Made by a program: the position numbers and the translations under genes. Source: JBDTLH01 sp039934875 (GTDB lineage Bacteria > Acidobacteriota > Terriglobia > Terriglobales > Acidobacteriaceae). Taken from it: a stretch of 6,727 nucleotides of DNA. Every line of letters begins with the position of its first letter. The first letter of the stretch is position 1. The DNA is taken from NCBI GenBank assembly GCA_039934875.1, contig JBDTLH010000159.1:1-6727 (forward strand). Direction: 5' to 3'. Under the pieces are notes generated by a model that was not told where the DNA came from, searched no databases, and worked only from the letters and a program-made list of their open reading frames with translations. Shown piece by piece: positions 1-5,904 of the stretch.

Positions 1-1171
1 GTAACATCGCGCGATGAAAGCGCCCGAATGCTGCCGTATCGCACGTCTCCGCCGAAGCCCAGTCTGTTACCGCACAGTCGCTGAAGAACCATGTGAACAT
101 CGATCCTATGCGGTTCATCGTCATCGCTATTCCACTTTCGCGCGCGATCCGCAACACGCCATCCGCGATCTGCCCCGAGACCCGCTCCAACCGCGGATAA
201 ATCTCCTCCTTCTTTTCGCGCAATTGCAGTAAGTTTGCAAGCCCCGCCGCCATCGCCAGCGGGTTCCCCGACAAGGTCCCCGCCTGATACACCGGGCCGA
301 GCGGCGCAACCATATTCATCAGCTCCGCGCGCCCTCCGTACGCTCCCACCGGCAGGCCACCGCCGATAATTTTACCCAGCGTCGTCAGATCGGGAGTGGT
401 GCCGTACAGCTCCTGCGCTCCGCCATACGACACGCGGAAGCCGGTCATCACCTCGTCGAAGATCAGCAACGCCCCATCGCGCTCTGTGATCTGCCGCAAC
501 GCCTGCAAATATCCGTCTGCTGGAGGCACGCAGCCCATGTTCCCCACGACAGGCTCCACAATCACACAGGCAATCTGCCGCGCATATTTGGCGAACGCCT
601 GCTCGACCGCGCTCACATTATTGAACGGCAACGCCAGCGTAAACTGCGCCAACTCCGGAAGCACCCCCGCCGAGCCGGGAATCCCCAGCGTGACCACTCC
701 CGAACCCGCCTTCACCAGCAGCGAATCCGCGTGGCCGTGGTAACAGCCGGCGAACTTCACAATGTATTTGCGCTCCGTCGCCGCCCGCGCCAGCCGGATC
801 GCCGACATCGTCGCCTCCGTGCCCGAACTTACGAAACGCAGCTTTTCGATTGCCGGCATGGCGCGAATAATCTCCTCCGCCAGATCCCCCTCGCTGGGGG
901 TGGATGCGCCGAAACTTGTTCCCCGCCCCGCCGCCGCCTGCACCGCCTCCACCACCATTGCGTTGGCATGGCCGAGAATCATCGGTCCCCACGAGCCCAC
1001 GTAATCCAAATACTCGTTGCCGTCCGCGTCATACATGTATGCGCCCTTGGCGCGCATAATGAACGGCGCCTCTCCCCCCACTGCGCCAAAAGCCCGCACC
1101 GGAGAATCCACCCCCCCGGGGATCAGCGCCTCGGCCCGCCGCTGCAAGCGCTGTGATTCGACTAGCTTCAT
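1..1171 (-). CDS. hemL: Glutamate-1-semialdehyde 2,1-aminomutase, C-terminus cut off by window edge
   Basis: PLP-dependent cytoplasmic enzyme that converts glutamate-1-semialdehyde to 5-aminolevulinate in the C5 route to haem and other tetrapyrroles. Reading from the ATG at 1171-1169, 390 codons are open with no stop before base 1; family members are about 425-430 residues, so roughly 35-40 are missing. Landmarks in order: N-terminal PGGVDSPVRAF (18-28), the PLP-phosphate region SSGTEA (115-120), YHGHAD (144-149), VEPVVGNMG (205-213), the cofactor-Asp region FDEVMTGFR (238-246), the Schiff-base lysine K267 in TLGKIIGGGLPVG, SGNPLAMAAG (301-310) and the late GSMFTWFF block (356-363). All expected catalytic residues are present. 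The Shine-Dalgarno sequence is weak (CTGAGA just upstream), but the N-terminus aligns with the family norm. It is transcribed divergently from the SH3 lipoprotein gene. The name is secure; only the far C-terminus is unseen. Confidence 0.97.
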   Translation of the reverse strand, partial: MKLVESQRLQRRAEALIPGGVDSPVRAFGAVGGEAPFIMRAKGAYMYDADGNEYLDYVGSWGPMILGHANAMVVEAVQAAAGRGTSFGASTPSEGDLAEEIIRAMPAIEKLRFVSSGTEATMSAIRLARAATERKYIVKFAGCYHGHADSLLVKAGSGVVTLGIPGSAGVLPELAQFTLALPFNNVSAVEQAFAKYARQIACVIVEPVVGNMGCVPPADGYLQALRQITERDGALLIFDEVMTGFRVSYGGAQELYGTTPDLTTLGKIIGGGLPVGAYGGRAELMNMVAPLGPVYQAGTLSGNPLAMAAGLANLLQLREKKEEIYPRLERVSGQIADGVLRIARESGIAMTMNRIGSMFTWFFSDCAVTDWASAETCDTAAFGRFHRAML

Positions 1172-1213
1172 GTTCTCAGTGTATCGGCAAGTGGAAGCGC
1201 GCGAGTGTTCGGG

Positions 1214-1290
1214 CACTCAGCTGTCCGTATTCAGTACGCAGCGGTCAGCTCAATGTTCAATTGCTGACTGCTAATTGCTAATTGCTCGCA
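1214..1290. repeat. Degenerate heptanucleotide repeat tract in the hemL / lipoprotein divergent spacer
   Basis: About eleven consecutive 7-nt units can be laid in one register. Plus-strand examples are CACTCAG at 1214, TATTCAG at 1228, CGGTCAG at 1242, and identical GCTAATT units at 1270 and 1277. On the minus strand many units read CTGAnnn or AATTnnn. Units are degenerate rather than identical, but the 7-nt phase holds across the tract. A related tract lies at 6440-6489. Similar loose 7-nt tracts are, from memory, common between genes in Terriglobia; function is unknown. Confidence 0.7.
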
Positions 1291-1318
1291 CTGTGCCCAG
1301 TTAGTCGCTGGAAGGCGG

Positions 1319-1331
1319 CAGCCGGCGGCTG
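1319..1331. promoter_or_regulatory. 13-bp GC-rich palindrome just upstream of the lipoprotein ribosome binding site
   Basis: CAGCCG and CGGCTG form perfect 6-bp arms around a single central G at 1325. It ends 3 nt before the AAAGGA Shine-Dalgarno sequence at 1335. As DNA it could be an operator. As RNA it would form a short hairpin (5 bp with a 3-nt loop) in the leader. No T-run follows, so it is not a typical terminator. In GC-rich DNA it may also be chance. Confidence 0.35.
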
Positions 1332-1334
1332 TAT

Positions 1335-1340
1335 AAAGGA
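1335..1340 (+). promoter_or_regulatory. Ribosome binding site of the SH3 lipoprotein gene
   Basis: AAAGGA lies 9 nt before the ATG at 1350. Together with the lipoprotein signal peptide that begins there, it fixes the start codon. Confidence 0.65.
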
Positions 1341-1349
1341 TGCAACCGA

Positions 1350-2531
1350 ATGAATTCAAATCCACTTCTCCCCATCGTCCTTCTGGCGGCAGCCCTCGCC
1401 CTCTCTGCCGGATGCAAGCGCACCCACACCGATTCGACCGAATTCGCTTACATCTCCGCTCCCCAGGCTTTTCTTCGTGATCATGTGTCCGCCGTTTACA
1501 ACAAGGTCGGAACGCTCAACAACGGGGAGCGCGTGCGCGTCCTGCAGCACGACCGCCGCTTTGTCAAAGTGCGCAACGATGCTGGCATCGAGGGATGGAT
1601 GGAGCAACGCAACCTCGCCGATGCCGCCACCTACGAGCGGCTCGCCGAGCTTGCCGGCAAGTACGCGACGGTGCCCGCGCAAGCACATGGCGTGGTGCGC
1701 AATGAAGTCAACATGCACGTCACCCCCGCGCGCGACTCCGATAAACTTTTTCAACTCAAAGAAAACGACAAGGTGGACCTCATCCAGCGCGCGGTCACCG
1801 CGAAGAACGCTGTGACCAGGGCTGCCCCGGCGCCCAAGCCTAAACTCGTCATCGCCGTTGCCCAGACCAAGCTCGAGACCAAGCCTCAGGCCAAGAAGCC
1901 TGCGCAAGCTCCGGCCCCGATGGCGCACCCACCAGCGCCACCCGACGCCGTAGCAACTTCTCCTGCGCCCGATCTCGGGCCGCCCGAAGACTGGTGGCTG
2001 GTGCGCGATGCCAACCACCGCGTCGGCTGGGTGCTCGGACGCATGCTCGACGTCGATGTGCCGCTCGAAGTGGCGCAATATGCTGAAGGCAAGCGCGTGG
2101 TCGCCGCCTTCGTGCTGGCCACCGTTGAAGATCCCGAATCCAATAAACCCAACCATCAGGTCCCCTATTACCTCATGCTTACCAACGAGCCGCATGACGG
2201 CCAGGTGCAGGACTTCAACGCCATTCGTGTATTCACCTGGAACACCCGCAAGCATCGCTATGAGACCGCCTATCGTGAGCGCGACCTGAATGGATACCTG
2301 CCCGTCTCGGTCGCCAAAGAAGACTTCGGCAAAGACGGCGTCCTTCCCACCTTCACCATTCGCAGCAAGGACGATGCCGGGGCCATGCGCCAGCACAAAT
2401 ATCGCATGGAAGGGGTCCTGGTAAAACGCATCTATGCCCCGGGCGAACAACCAGAGGTGAAACCGCGACGGCAGAAGGCGAGAGCAAAGCATTCTCCGGG
2501 CAGAAATCGGCGCTCCCGCAAGCGTGCATGA
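1350..2531 (+). CDS. Lipoprotein with two bacterial SH3 modules
   Basis: Exported protein of 393 residues, probably lipid-anchored. The signal peptide has a hydrophobic core at 8-20 and a lipobox ending LSAGC with Cys22 as the acylated residue; Lys23 follows, so there is no Asp inner-membrane retention signal. A first SH3b-type module spans about 33-90, with GERVRVLQ and FVKVRNDAGIEGWM. A second starts about 113 (NMHVTPARDSDKLF), is interrupted by a Pro/Ala/Lys-rich linker at about 152-212, and resumes with DWWLVRDANHRVGWVLGRML at 214-233. A beta-rich region (about 245-362, with IRVFTWNT at 292-299) and a strongly basic tail (371-393, 12 Lys/Arg) follow. Bacterial SH3 modules often bind peptidoglycan or wall peptides, so an envelope role is likely; the precise job is unknown. 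The start is supported by AAAGGA 9 nt upstream. The next gene, also secreted, lies 175 nt downstream on the same strand. Confidence 0.85.
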   Translation: MNSNPLLPIVLLAAALALSAGCKRTHTDSTEFAYISAPQAFLRDHVSAVYNKVGTLNNGERVRVLQHDRRFVKVRNDAGIEGWMEQRNLADAATYERLAELAGKYATVPAQAHGVVRNEVNMHVTPARDSDKLFQLKENDKVDLIQRAVTAKNAVTRAAPAPKPKLVIAVAQTKLETKPQAKKPAQAPAPMAHPPAPPDAVATSPAPDLGPPEDWWLVRDANHRVGWVLGRMLDVDVPLEVAQYAEGKRVVAAFVLATVEDPESNKPNHQVPYYLMLTNEPHDGQVQDFNAIRVFTWNTRKHRYETAYRERDLNGYLPVSVAKEDFGKDGVLPTFTIRSKDDAGAMRQHKYRMEGVLVKRIYAPGEQPEVKPRRQKARAKHSPGRNRRSRKRA

Positions 2532-2592
2532 CTACCGAGGATTTTTTCTGGCTGGCTTCTATGGTGCGGCTGTAGCATTTGTTATCTGCGGC

Positions 2593-2609
2593 TCTCTGCT
2601 GCGCAGAGA
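2593..2609 (+). other. Small inverted repeat downstream of the lipoprotein gene
   Basis: TCTCTGC (2593-2599) and GCAGAGA (2603-2609) form a perfect 7-bp stem with a 3-nt loop, 62 nt after the lipoprotein stop. No T-run follows, so it is not a canonical intrinsic terminator. It could be a transcript-end or processing hairpin. Confidence 0.3.
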
Positions 2610-2632
2610 CATACGCCAGGGCAAATTGAGCG

Positions 2633-2660
2633 TTGCGCCATAACTGTGCAACAGAGATAA
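2633..2660 (+). promoter_or_regulatory. Possible sigma70-type promoter for the secreted unknown gene
   Basis: TTGCGC at 2633-2638 and GATAAA at 2655-2660 are spaced by 16 nt, about 47 nt before the preferred start at 2707. Both boxes are imperfect matches, and the region's GC content makes chance matches to the -35 box easy. Confidence 0.25.
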
Positions 2661-2694
2661 ACGTTCGAGCCCGAACTGCGTCAAAATGGAGCGT

Positions 2695-2700
2695 GAGGTG
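2695..2700 (+). promoter_or_regulatory. Ribosome binding site that decides the start at 2707
   Basis: GAGGTG sits 6 nt before the ATG at 2707. An earlier in-frame ATG at 2686 would place this site inside the gene and would add seven charged residues (MEREVVP) before the signal peptide. The later start is preferred. Confidence 0.65.
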
Positions 2701-2706
2701 GTCCCG

Positions 2707-3843
2707 ATGGCAATAAGAAGGTGGAGGAACGCCGCTCTGCTGCTCCTGCTCGCCACACTTGCCGCTTCCGCCGGCGCTCAGAGCACACAACTCGTCCCCG
2801 GCGACTTCTGTTCAAGCGCGGAGCGTGGCAGGCAGGCCATCGAGCAGTATCTTCATCAGGATCGGGAGACCCAGCGCATGCTGCACCTCTTGCGCGCGTA
2901 CTTTCAGCAAGCCATCGAAAAGCGGCTCATCCTCAAAAATGGCGATTATCAACCCGCCGACCAGTGGCAGATCAAAGGCGACCGTGTCCACTATCACTCG
3001 AGCGAACGCAACCAATGGGAGGACATTCCCAACTCGATGATTGATTGGGCTGCGACGAACAAGTGGAACTCTGCCAAGCCCCCAACCCAGCAACAGCGCT
3101 CGACAGCGATGCAGAAGGCAAATCAGGAATATGCCATCGCGGTGAAAGAAGACGAAGCCGCGCATCCCCTGGTCGCCCCCGGAGTGCGGCTGCCCGACGA
3201 TTCCAGCGCCGAGGGCGGAGTTTACATGCTCGATACTTATCAGGATAAGCCTGAGTTGGTCGAGATGGTGCAATCCGGCGGCGAACTGAATAGGCAGATG
3301 GGCAAGAACCTGCTGCGCGCCGTCGTGAATCCTCTCCCCACCGGATCAAAGCAGACCATCGAGCTGCCCGGACGCCACGCCCGCATCGAAGCTCACGTGC
3401 CCCAGCCCGCAATCTACATCAATATGCTCGCCGACAAAGACGTCGCGGGCTCGCCGCCGCTACCCAACCCGCGGCGCTGGAAGATAATCCGCATCGAGCA
3501 GACCAAAGACGGGCGCATTATCTCCAGGGTGAAAATCAACCTCCTGGGCAAGGCCAGCGAGACCCAGCAACTGGTCCCCACCACCATTCGGAATATCGGT
3601 GACAAAAACGAATGGATCGAAGTGAAGCCCACCCAAACGCTTGCCCCCGGGCAATATGCCCTGATCGAAATGCTGTCTCCCTCCGAGATCAACATGAACG
3701 TGTGGGACTTCGGCGTCAATCCCTCCGGCCAGGAGAACCCCGCCACCCGCAACGACACCAAGAAAAATCCCTTCGACAACGGATACAGCCGGCTGGGTAC
3801 CGCCAGCGACCAGCCACCGCCCAAGAAGAAGCCAAAATACTAG
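2707..3843 (+). CDS. Secreted protein of unknown function
   Basis: 378 residues. A typical Sec signal peptide is visible: basic MAIRRWRN, a Leu/Ala core at 9-22, and a likely signal peptidase I site after AGA (24|25). There is no lipobox, so the product should be released to the periplasm or outside. The mature protein begins with a helical, charged region (about 38-70, AERGRQAIEQYLHQ). A Gln/Lys-rich stretch follows around 130-150, then a beta-rich C-terminal half with GRIISRVKINLL, LAPGQYALIEML and NVWDFGVNPSG. The end is a disordered, proline- and lysine-rich tail (QPPPKKKPKY). The pattern PG-x-YALIE...VWDFGV resembles, from memory, secreted hypothetical proteins of Terriglobia; I know no function for it. 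It lies 175 nt downstream of the SH3 lipoprotein gene on the same strand, so both may belong to one envelope-related unit. An upstream start at 2686 is possible but less likely. Confidence 0.8.
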   Translation: MAIRRWRNAALLLLLATLAASAGAQSTQLVPGDFCSSAERGRQAIEQYLHQDRETQRMLHLLRAYFQQAIEKRLILKNGDYQPADQWQIKGDRVHYHSSERNQWEDIPNSMIDWAATNKWNSAKPPTQQQRSTAMQKANQEYAIAVKEDEAAHPLVAPGVRLPDDSSAEGGVYMLDTYQDKPELVEMVQSGGELNRQMGKNLLRAVVNPLPTGSKQTIELPGRHARIEAHVPQPAIYINMLADKDVAGSPPLPNPRRWKIIRIEQTKDGRIISRVKINLLGKASETQQLVPTTIRNIGDKNEWIEVKPTQTLAPGQYALIEMLSPSEINMNVWDFGVNPSGQENPATRNDTKKNPFDNGYSRLGTASDQPPPKKKPKY

Positions 3844-3924
3844 CCCTGCCGGTCCAGGAGAATTGATTTGCGTCCGACCCGCACTCTATTAACGGCTTTA
3901 GCCACGGAGGAGAAAACTACCGCA

Positions 3925-3951
3925 TTGACGCTTCCGTGATTGTAGTAATGA
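3925..3951 (+). promoter_or_regulatory. Weak promoter candidate upstream of the aminotransferase gene
   Basis: TTGACG at 3925-3930 is a 5-of-6 match to a -35 box. Nearby A/T-rich candidates for the -10 box (around TAATGA, 3946-3951) are poor and the spacing is about 15 nt. The 177-nt gap between the secreted-protein gene and the aminotransferase leaves room for a promoter, and this is the best candidate I see there. The rest of that gap shows no gene, terminator or repeat. Confidence 0.22.
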
Positions 3952-4020
3952 ATGTGCTGCCTCGCAGCCGCAAGCTTCCCGACGCACCTGCAAGCCCCCG
4001 AAAGAGTAGAATGGGCAGCC

Positions 4021-5157
4021 ATGATTACTCGGCGGAGCTTTTTCAAAGTTGCAGCGGGCGCAGGCGCGGCGGCCGCAATCTCATCCTCTCTTACTGACCG
4101 CATCTTCGCGCTTGAGCCGCGGCGCTGGAATTCGACCCAGCCAAGCGGTCCCATCTTGCTGAACAGCAATGAGAACGCCTACGGCCCCTTCCCCAGCGTG
4201 CTCGCGATCTCCAACCCATTTCAGGACGCTAACCGCTATCCCTTCCACTCCGTCGATGCCCTGGCCCACAAGCTCGCAGTGGCCAAGAGCGTGAGGGACG
4301 ATCAGGTCTTGCTAGGCTGCGGCTCGACTGAAATCATCAAGCTCGCGGTCAACGCCTTTACCTCGCCCCAACGCAAGCTGGTAATGGCCGCGCCCACCTT
4401 CGAGGCCGCGGAGATGCACGCCCGCGCAGTGGGTACTCCGGTGGCTCACGTGCCGCTCGCGCCCGATTACAGCCATGACCTCGAAGCTATGCTGGCCCAG
4501 GCCCACAACGCCGGCCTGGTGTATCTCTGCAATCCCAACAACCCCACCGGCAGCCTCACCGCACGCAAGCAACTGGAATCATTCATCACCCGCTTGCCCT
4601 CCGATACCTACGTATTGATGGATGAGGCGTATCACGATTTCGTTCCCCCAGGCGCCGACTACAAATCCTTCATCGACGCGCCCATCGCGAATGACCGTCT
4701 GATCGTGGCCCGCACCTTCTCCAAGATCTACGGCATTGCAGGATTGCGCCTCGGCTATGCCGTAGCCGCACCCGACGCCATCACAAAGATGCAGACGCAA
4801 TCCCAATCCGACAGCGTAAACGCCTTCGCCCTCCGCTGCGCCACCGCCTCGCTCGACGATCCTGCCGCCCACCGCCTCGCGGTCCAGCGCAACGCCGCCG
4901 ACCGCGACGAATTCATGCGCCAAACGCTGCGCCGAAATCTGACGGCAATTCCCTCCACCGCCAATTTCGTCATGCTCGATGCCCGCCTCCCAGTCAAACA
5001 GGTAATCGCCCATTTCGAGCAGCACAACCTCCTCGTGGGCAGGCCGTTCCCGCCCTACCTCTCCCATCTCCGCGTCTCCCTCGGCACTCCCCCGGAGATG
5101 GTCGCGTTCTGGCAGGCATGGGACGCACTGCCGCAAACGAATACGAAGGTGAATTAG
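4021..5157 (+). CDS. HisC-like PLP-dependent aminotransferase with twin-arginine (Tat) export signal
   Basis: 378-residue fold-type I aminotransferase closest to the histidinol-phosphate aminotransferase branch. Landmarks: LNSNENAYGP (47-56, the HisC NENPYGP motif), NRYPF (71-75), GSTEII (101-106), NPNNPTG (171-177), the PLP-nitrogen aspartate D201 in DEAYHDF, the Schiff-base lysine K235 in TFSKIYGIAGLRLGY with R243, and the carboxylate-binding R351 in HLRVSLG. The catalytic set is complete. The N-terminus TRRSFFK followed by an Ala/Gly-rich core (10-24) is a Tat signal, which would export the folded, PLP-loaded enzyme; no clear AxA cleavage site is seen, so it may stay membrane-anchored. Start at 4021 is preferred because it places the twin arginine at residues 4-5; an in-frame ATG at 3952 would bury it behind 23 extra residues. 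No other his genes are near. Substrate is inferred only: an aromatic or histidinol-phosphate-like amine. It is likely cotranscribed with the ABM gene. Confidence 0.9.
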   Translation: MITRRSFFKVAAGAGAAAAISSSLTDRIFALEPRRWNSTQPSGPILLNSNENAYGPFPSVLAISNPFQDANRYPFHSVDALAHKLAVAKSVRDDQVLLGCGSTEIIKLAVNAFTSPQRKLVMAAPTFEAAEMHARAVGTPVAHVPLAPDYSHDLEAMLAQAHNAGLVYLCNPNNPTGSLTARKQLESFITRLPSDTYVLMDEAYHDFVPPGADYKSFIDAPIANDRLIVARTFSKIYGIAGLRLGYAVAAPDAITKMQTQSQSDSVNAFALRCATASLDDPAAHRLAVQRNAADRDEFMRQTLRRNLTAIPSTANFVMLDARLPVKQVIAHFEQHNLLVGRPFPPYLSHLRVSLGTPPEMVAFWQAWDALPQTNTKVN

Positions 5158-5160
5158 AGC

Positions 5161-5478
5161 GTGATCGTCCTCGCCGTCAACCTCGCCGTCAGGCCCGGCA
5201 AAGAGGATTTCGTCCTCCAGCAGTTCCGCCTGCTGCAAGCTGCCTCCCGCCAGGAACCCGGATGCTTGCTCTACGTCGTCCATCGCTCCACCGACGACCC
5301 CAGCCGCTTCTTTGTCTATGAGCAATATGCCGGCCATGCCGCCCTCGAGGCCCACCGGCAAGCAGCGCATTTCCAGCAGCATGCGCCCGCAATCTACGAG
5401 TGCTGCGCCTCGCAGCAACGCTCGCTATTCCAGCCCATTAGCGATGCCGGTAATAATCAAGAATTGCTTGCAGACTGA
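5161..5478 (+). CDS. Antibiotic biosynthesis monooxygenase (ABM/YgiN-like) domain protein
   Basis: 105-residue single-domain protein of the dimeric alpha/beta ABM fold, a family of cofactor-free quinol monooxygenases and related small enzymes or binding proteins. Family features visible: an N-terminal strand with MIVLAVNLAVRPGKED (1-16), EPGCLLYVV (32-40), the FFVYEQYAGHAALEAH block (50-65), and AAHF (68-71). Length fits the family. It starts with GTG, 3 nt after the aminotransferase stop, with AAGGTG (5146-5151) as Shine-Dalgarno sequence inside the end of the upstream gene; translation is probably coupled. No signal peptide is present, so it should be cytoplasmic although its partner carries a Tat signal. 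The C-terminal tail beyond about residue 77 is extra and divergent. The substrate is unknown; in this family the name does not imply antibiotic synthesis. Confidence 0.86.
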   Translation: MIVLAVNLAVRPGKEDFVLQQFRLLQAASRQEPGCLLYVVHRSTDDPSRFFVYEQYAGHAALEAHRQAAHFQQHAPAIYECCASQQRSLFQPISDAGNNQELLAD

Positions 5479-5508
5479 TCCTTAGTGAAAGCTGCTCGGA
5501 ATAGATGG

Positions 5509-5814
5509 CTATTTTACGGAGCGCGCCGGCGCCGCGCCACTGAGATTCACCACGTCCTTCAGCTCTTTGCTCGGCTTGAAAAAGGGGATCTTCTTCGCCG
5601 GCACTTCCACCCGGTCGCCCGTCTTGGGATTCCGCCCCACTCTCGGCTGCCGCTGGCGCGTGCGAAAGCTGCCAAATCCGCGGATCTCGATCTTGTCCCC
5701 CGCATGCAAAGAGGTGACGATCGAGTCGAAGATGGTCTCTACAATCACCTCGCTGTCGCGGCGCGTCAGCTCGGCGATGCGCGATACCTCTTCGATCAAG
5801 TCGGCTTTGGTCAT
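5509..5814 (-). CDS. HU/IHF-family DNA-binding protein
   Basis: 101-residue nucleoid-associated protein that binds and bends DNA as a dimer. It shows the complete family layout: N-terminal helices beginning MTKADLIEEV, the GDKIEIRGFGSF strand region (39-50), the DNA-intercalating arm with the conserved GRNPKTGD (60-67, Pro63 at the arm tip), then VPAKKIPFFKPSKELK (71-86). The arm sequence is closer to IHF-beta than to classical HU, but the subtype cannot be settled here. A short nonconserved tail follows (87-101). Start at the ATG 5814-5812 is chosen because MTKADLI is the family N-terminus and GGTGGA lies 10 nt upstream; the frame stays open to a TTG at 5844, which is unlikely. It converges with the ABM gene (30 bp apart, no clear terminator) and diverges from the macrodomain gene. 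Confidence 0.95.
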   Translation of the reverse strand: MTKADLIEEVSRIAELTRRDSEVIVETIFDSIVTSLHAGDKIEIRGFGSFRTRQRQPRVGRNPKTGDRVEVPAKKIPFFKPSKELKDVVNLSGAAPARSVK

Positions 5815-5848
5815 AGAATGACATTCCACCTGAGTTGCGCCCAATCGT

Positions 5849-5875
5849 CAAGTGGCAAAATGCATAAACCACTTG
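5849..5875. promoter_or_regulatory. Operator-like dyad between the HU/IHF and macrodomain genes
   Basis: CAAGTGG (5849-5855) and CCACTTG (5869-5875) are perfect 7-bp inverted arms separated by 13 nt, with arm centres 20 bp apart, close to two helical turns. The spacer is A/T-rich and contains the palindrome ATGCAT near its centre. The left arm overlaps a minus-strand TTGACG (5851-5846), which resembles a -35 box for the HU/IHF gene, though no good -10 follows at a sensible distance. Placement in a 90-bp divergent spacer suits a site for a dimeric regulator acting on both genes. Confidence 0.4.
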
Positions 5876-5904
5876 CCTGCTACAACTTGCGCTAGCATGG
5901 TAGG

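Noticed and set aside
1214..1290. CRISPR-like or phage-attachment repeat
   Set aside because: Units are 7 nt, degenerate and without spacers; there are no cas, integrase or tRNA genes nearby.
1332..1337. TATAAA as a -10 box for the lipoprotein gene
   Set aside because: It overlaps the AAAGGA ribosome site, and there is no -35-like sequence at the right distance.
1356..2492. Long minus-strand open frame (378 codons) opposite the SH3 lipoprotein gene
   Set aside because: It lies fully antisense to a gene with a signal peptide, ribosome site and SH3 motifs, and its translation has no recognisable domain. Long antisense frames are expected in GC-rich DNA.
2532..2558. T-run at about 2541 as an intrinsic terminator for the lipoprotein gene
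   Set aside because: The best upstream stem is a 4-bp CGCT/AGCG pair, too weak and too far from the T-run.
3903..3938. CACGGA ... TCCGTG inverted repeat upstream of the aminotransferase
   Set aside because: The arms are only 6 bp with a 24-nt gap, which is expected by chance in a spacer of this size.
3952..4020. Upstream ATG extension of the aminotransferase
   Set aside because: It would put 23 residues before the Tat motif. The ATG at 4021 gives the normal short n-region.
4579..5418. Long minus-strand open frame (279 codons) opposite the aminotransferase and ABM genes
   Set aside because: It is antisense to two clearly recognisable protein families and its translation is Gly/Glu/Val-rich with no motif.
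5815..5844. TTG extension of the HU/IHF protein
   Set aside because: The family starts at MTKADLI; the extension is not conserved in type and would include the Shine-Dalgarno sequence.
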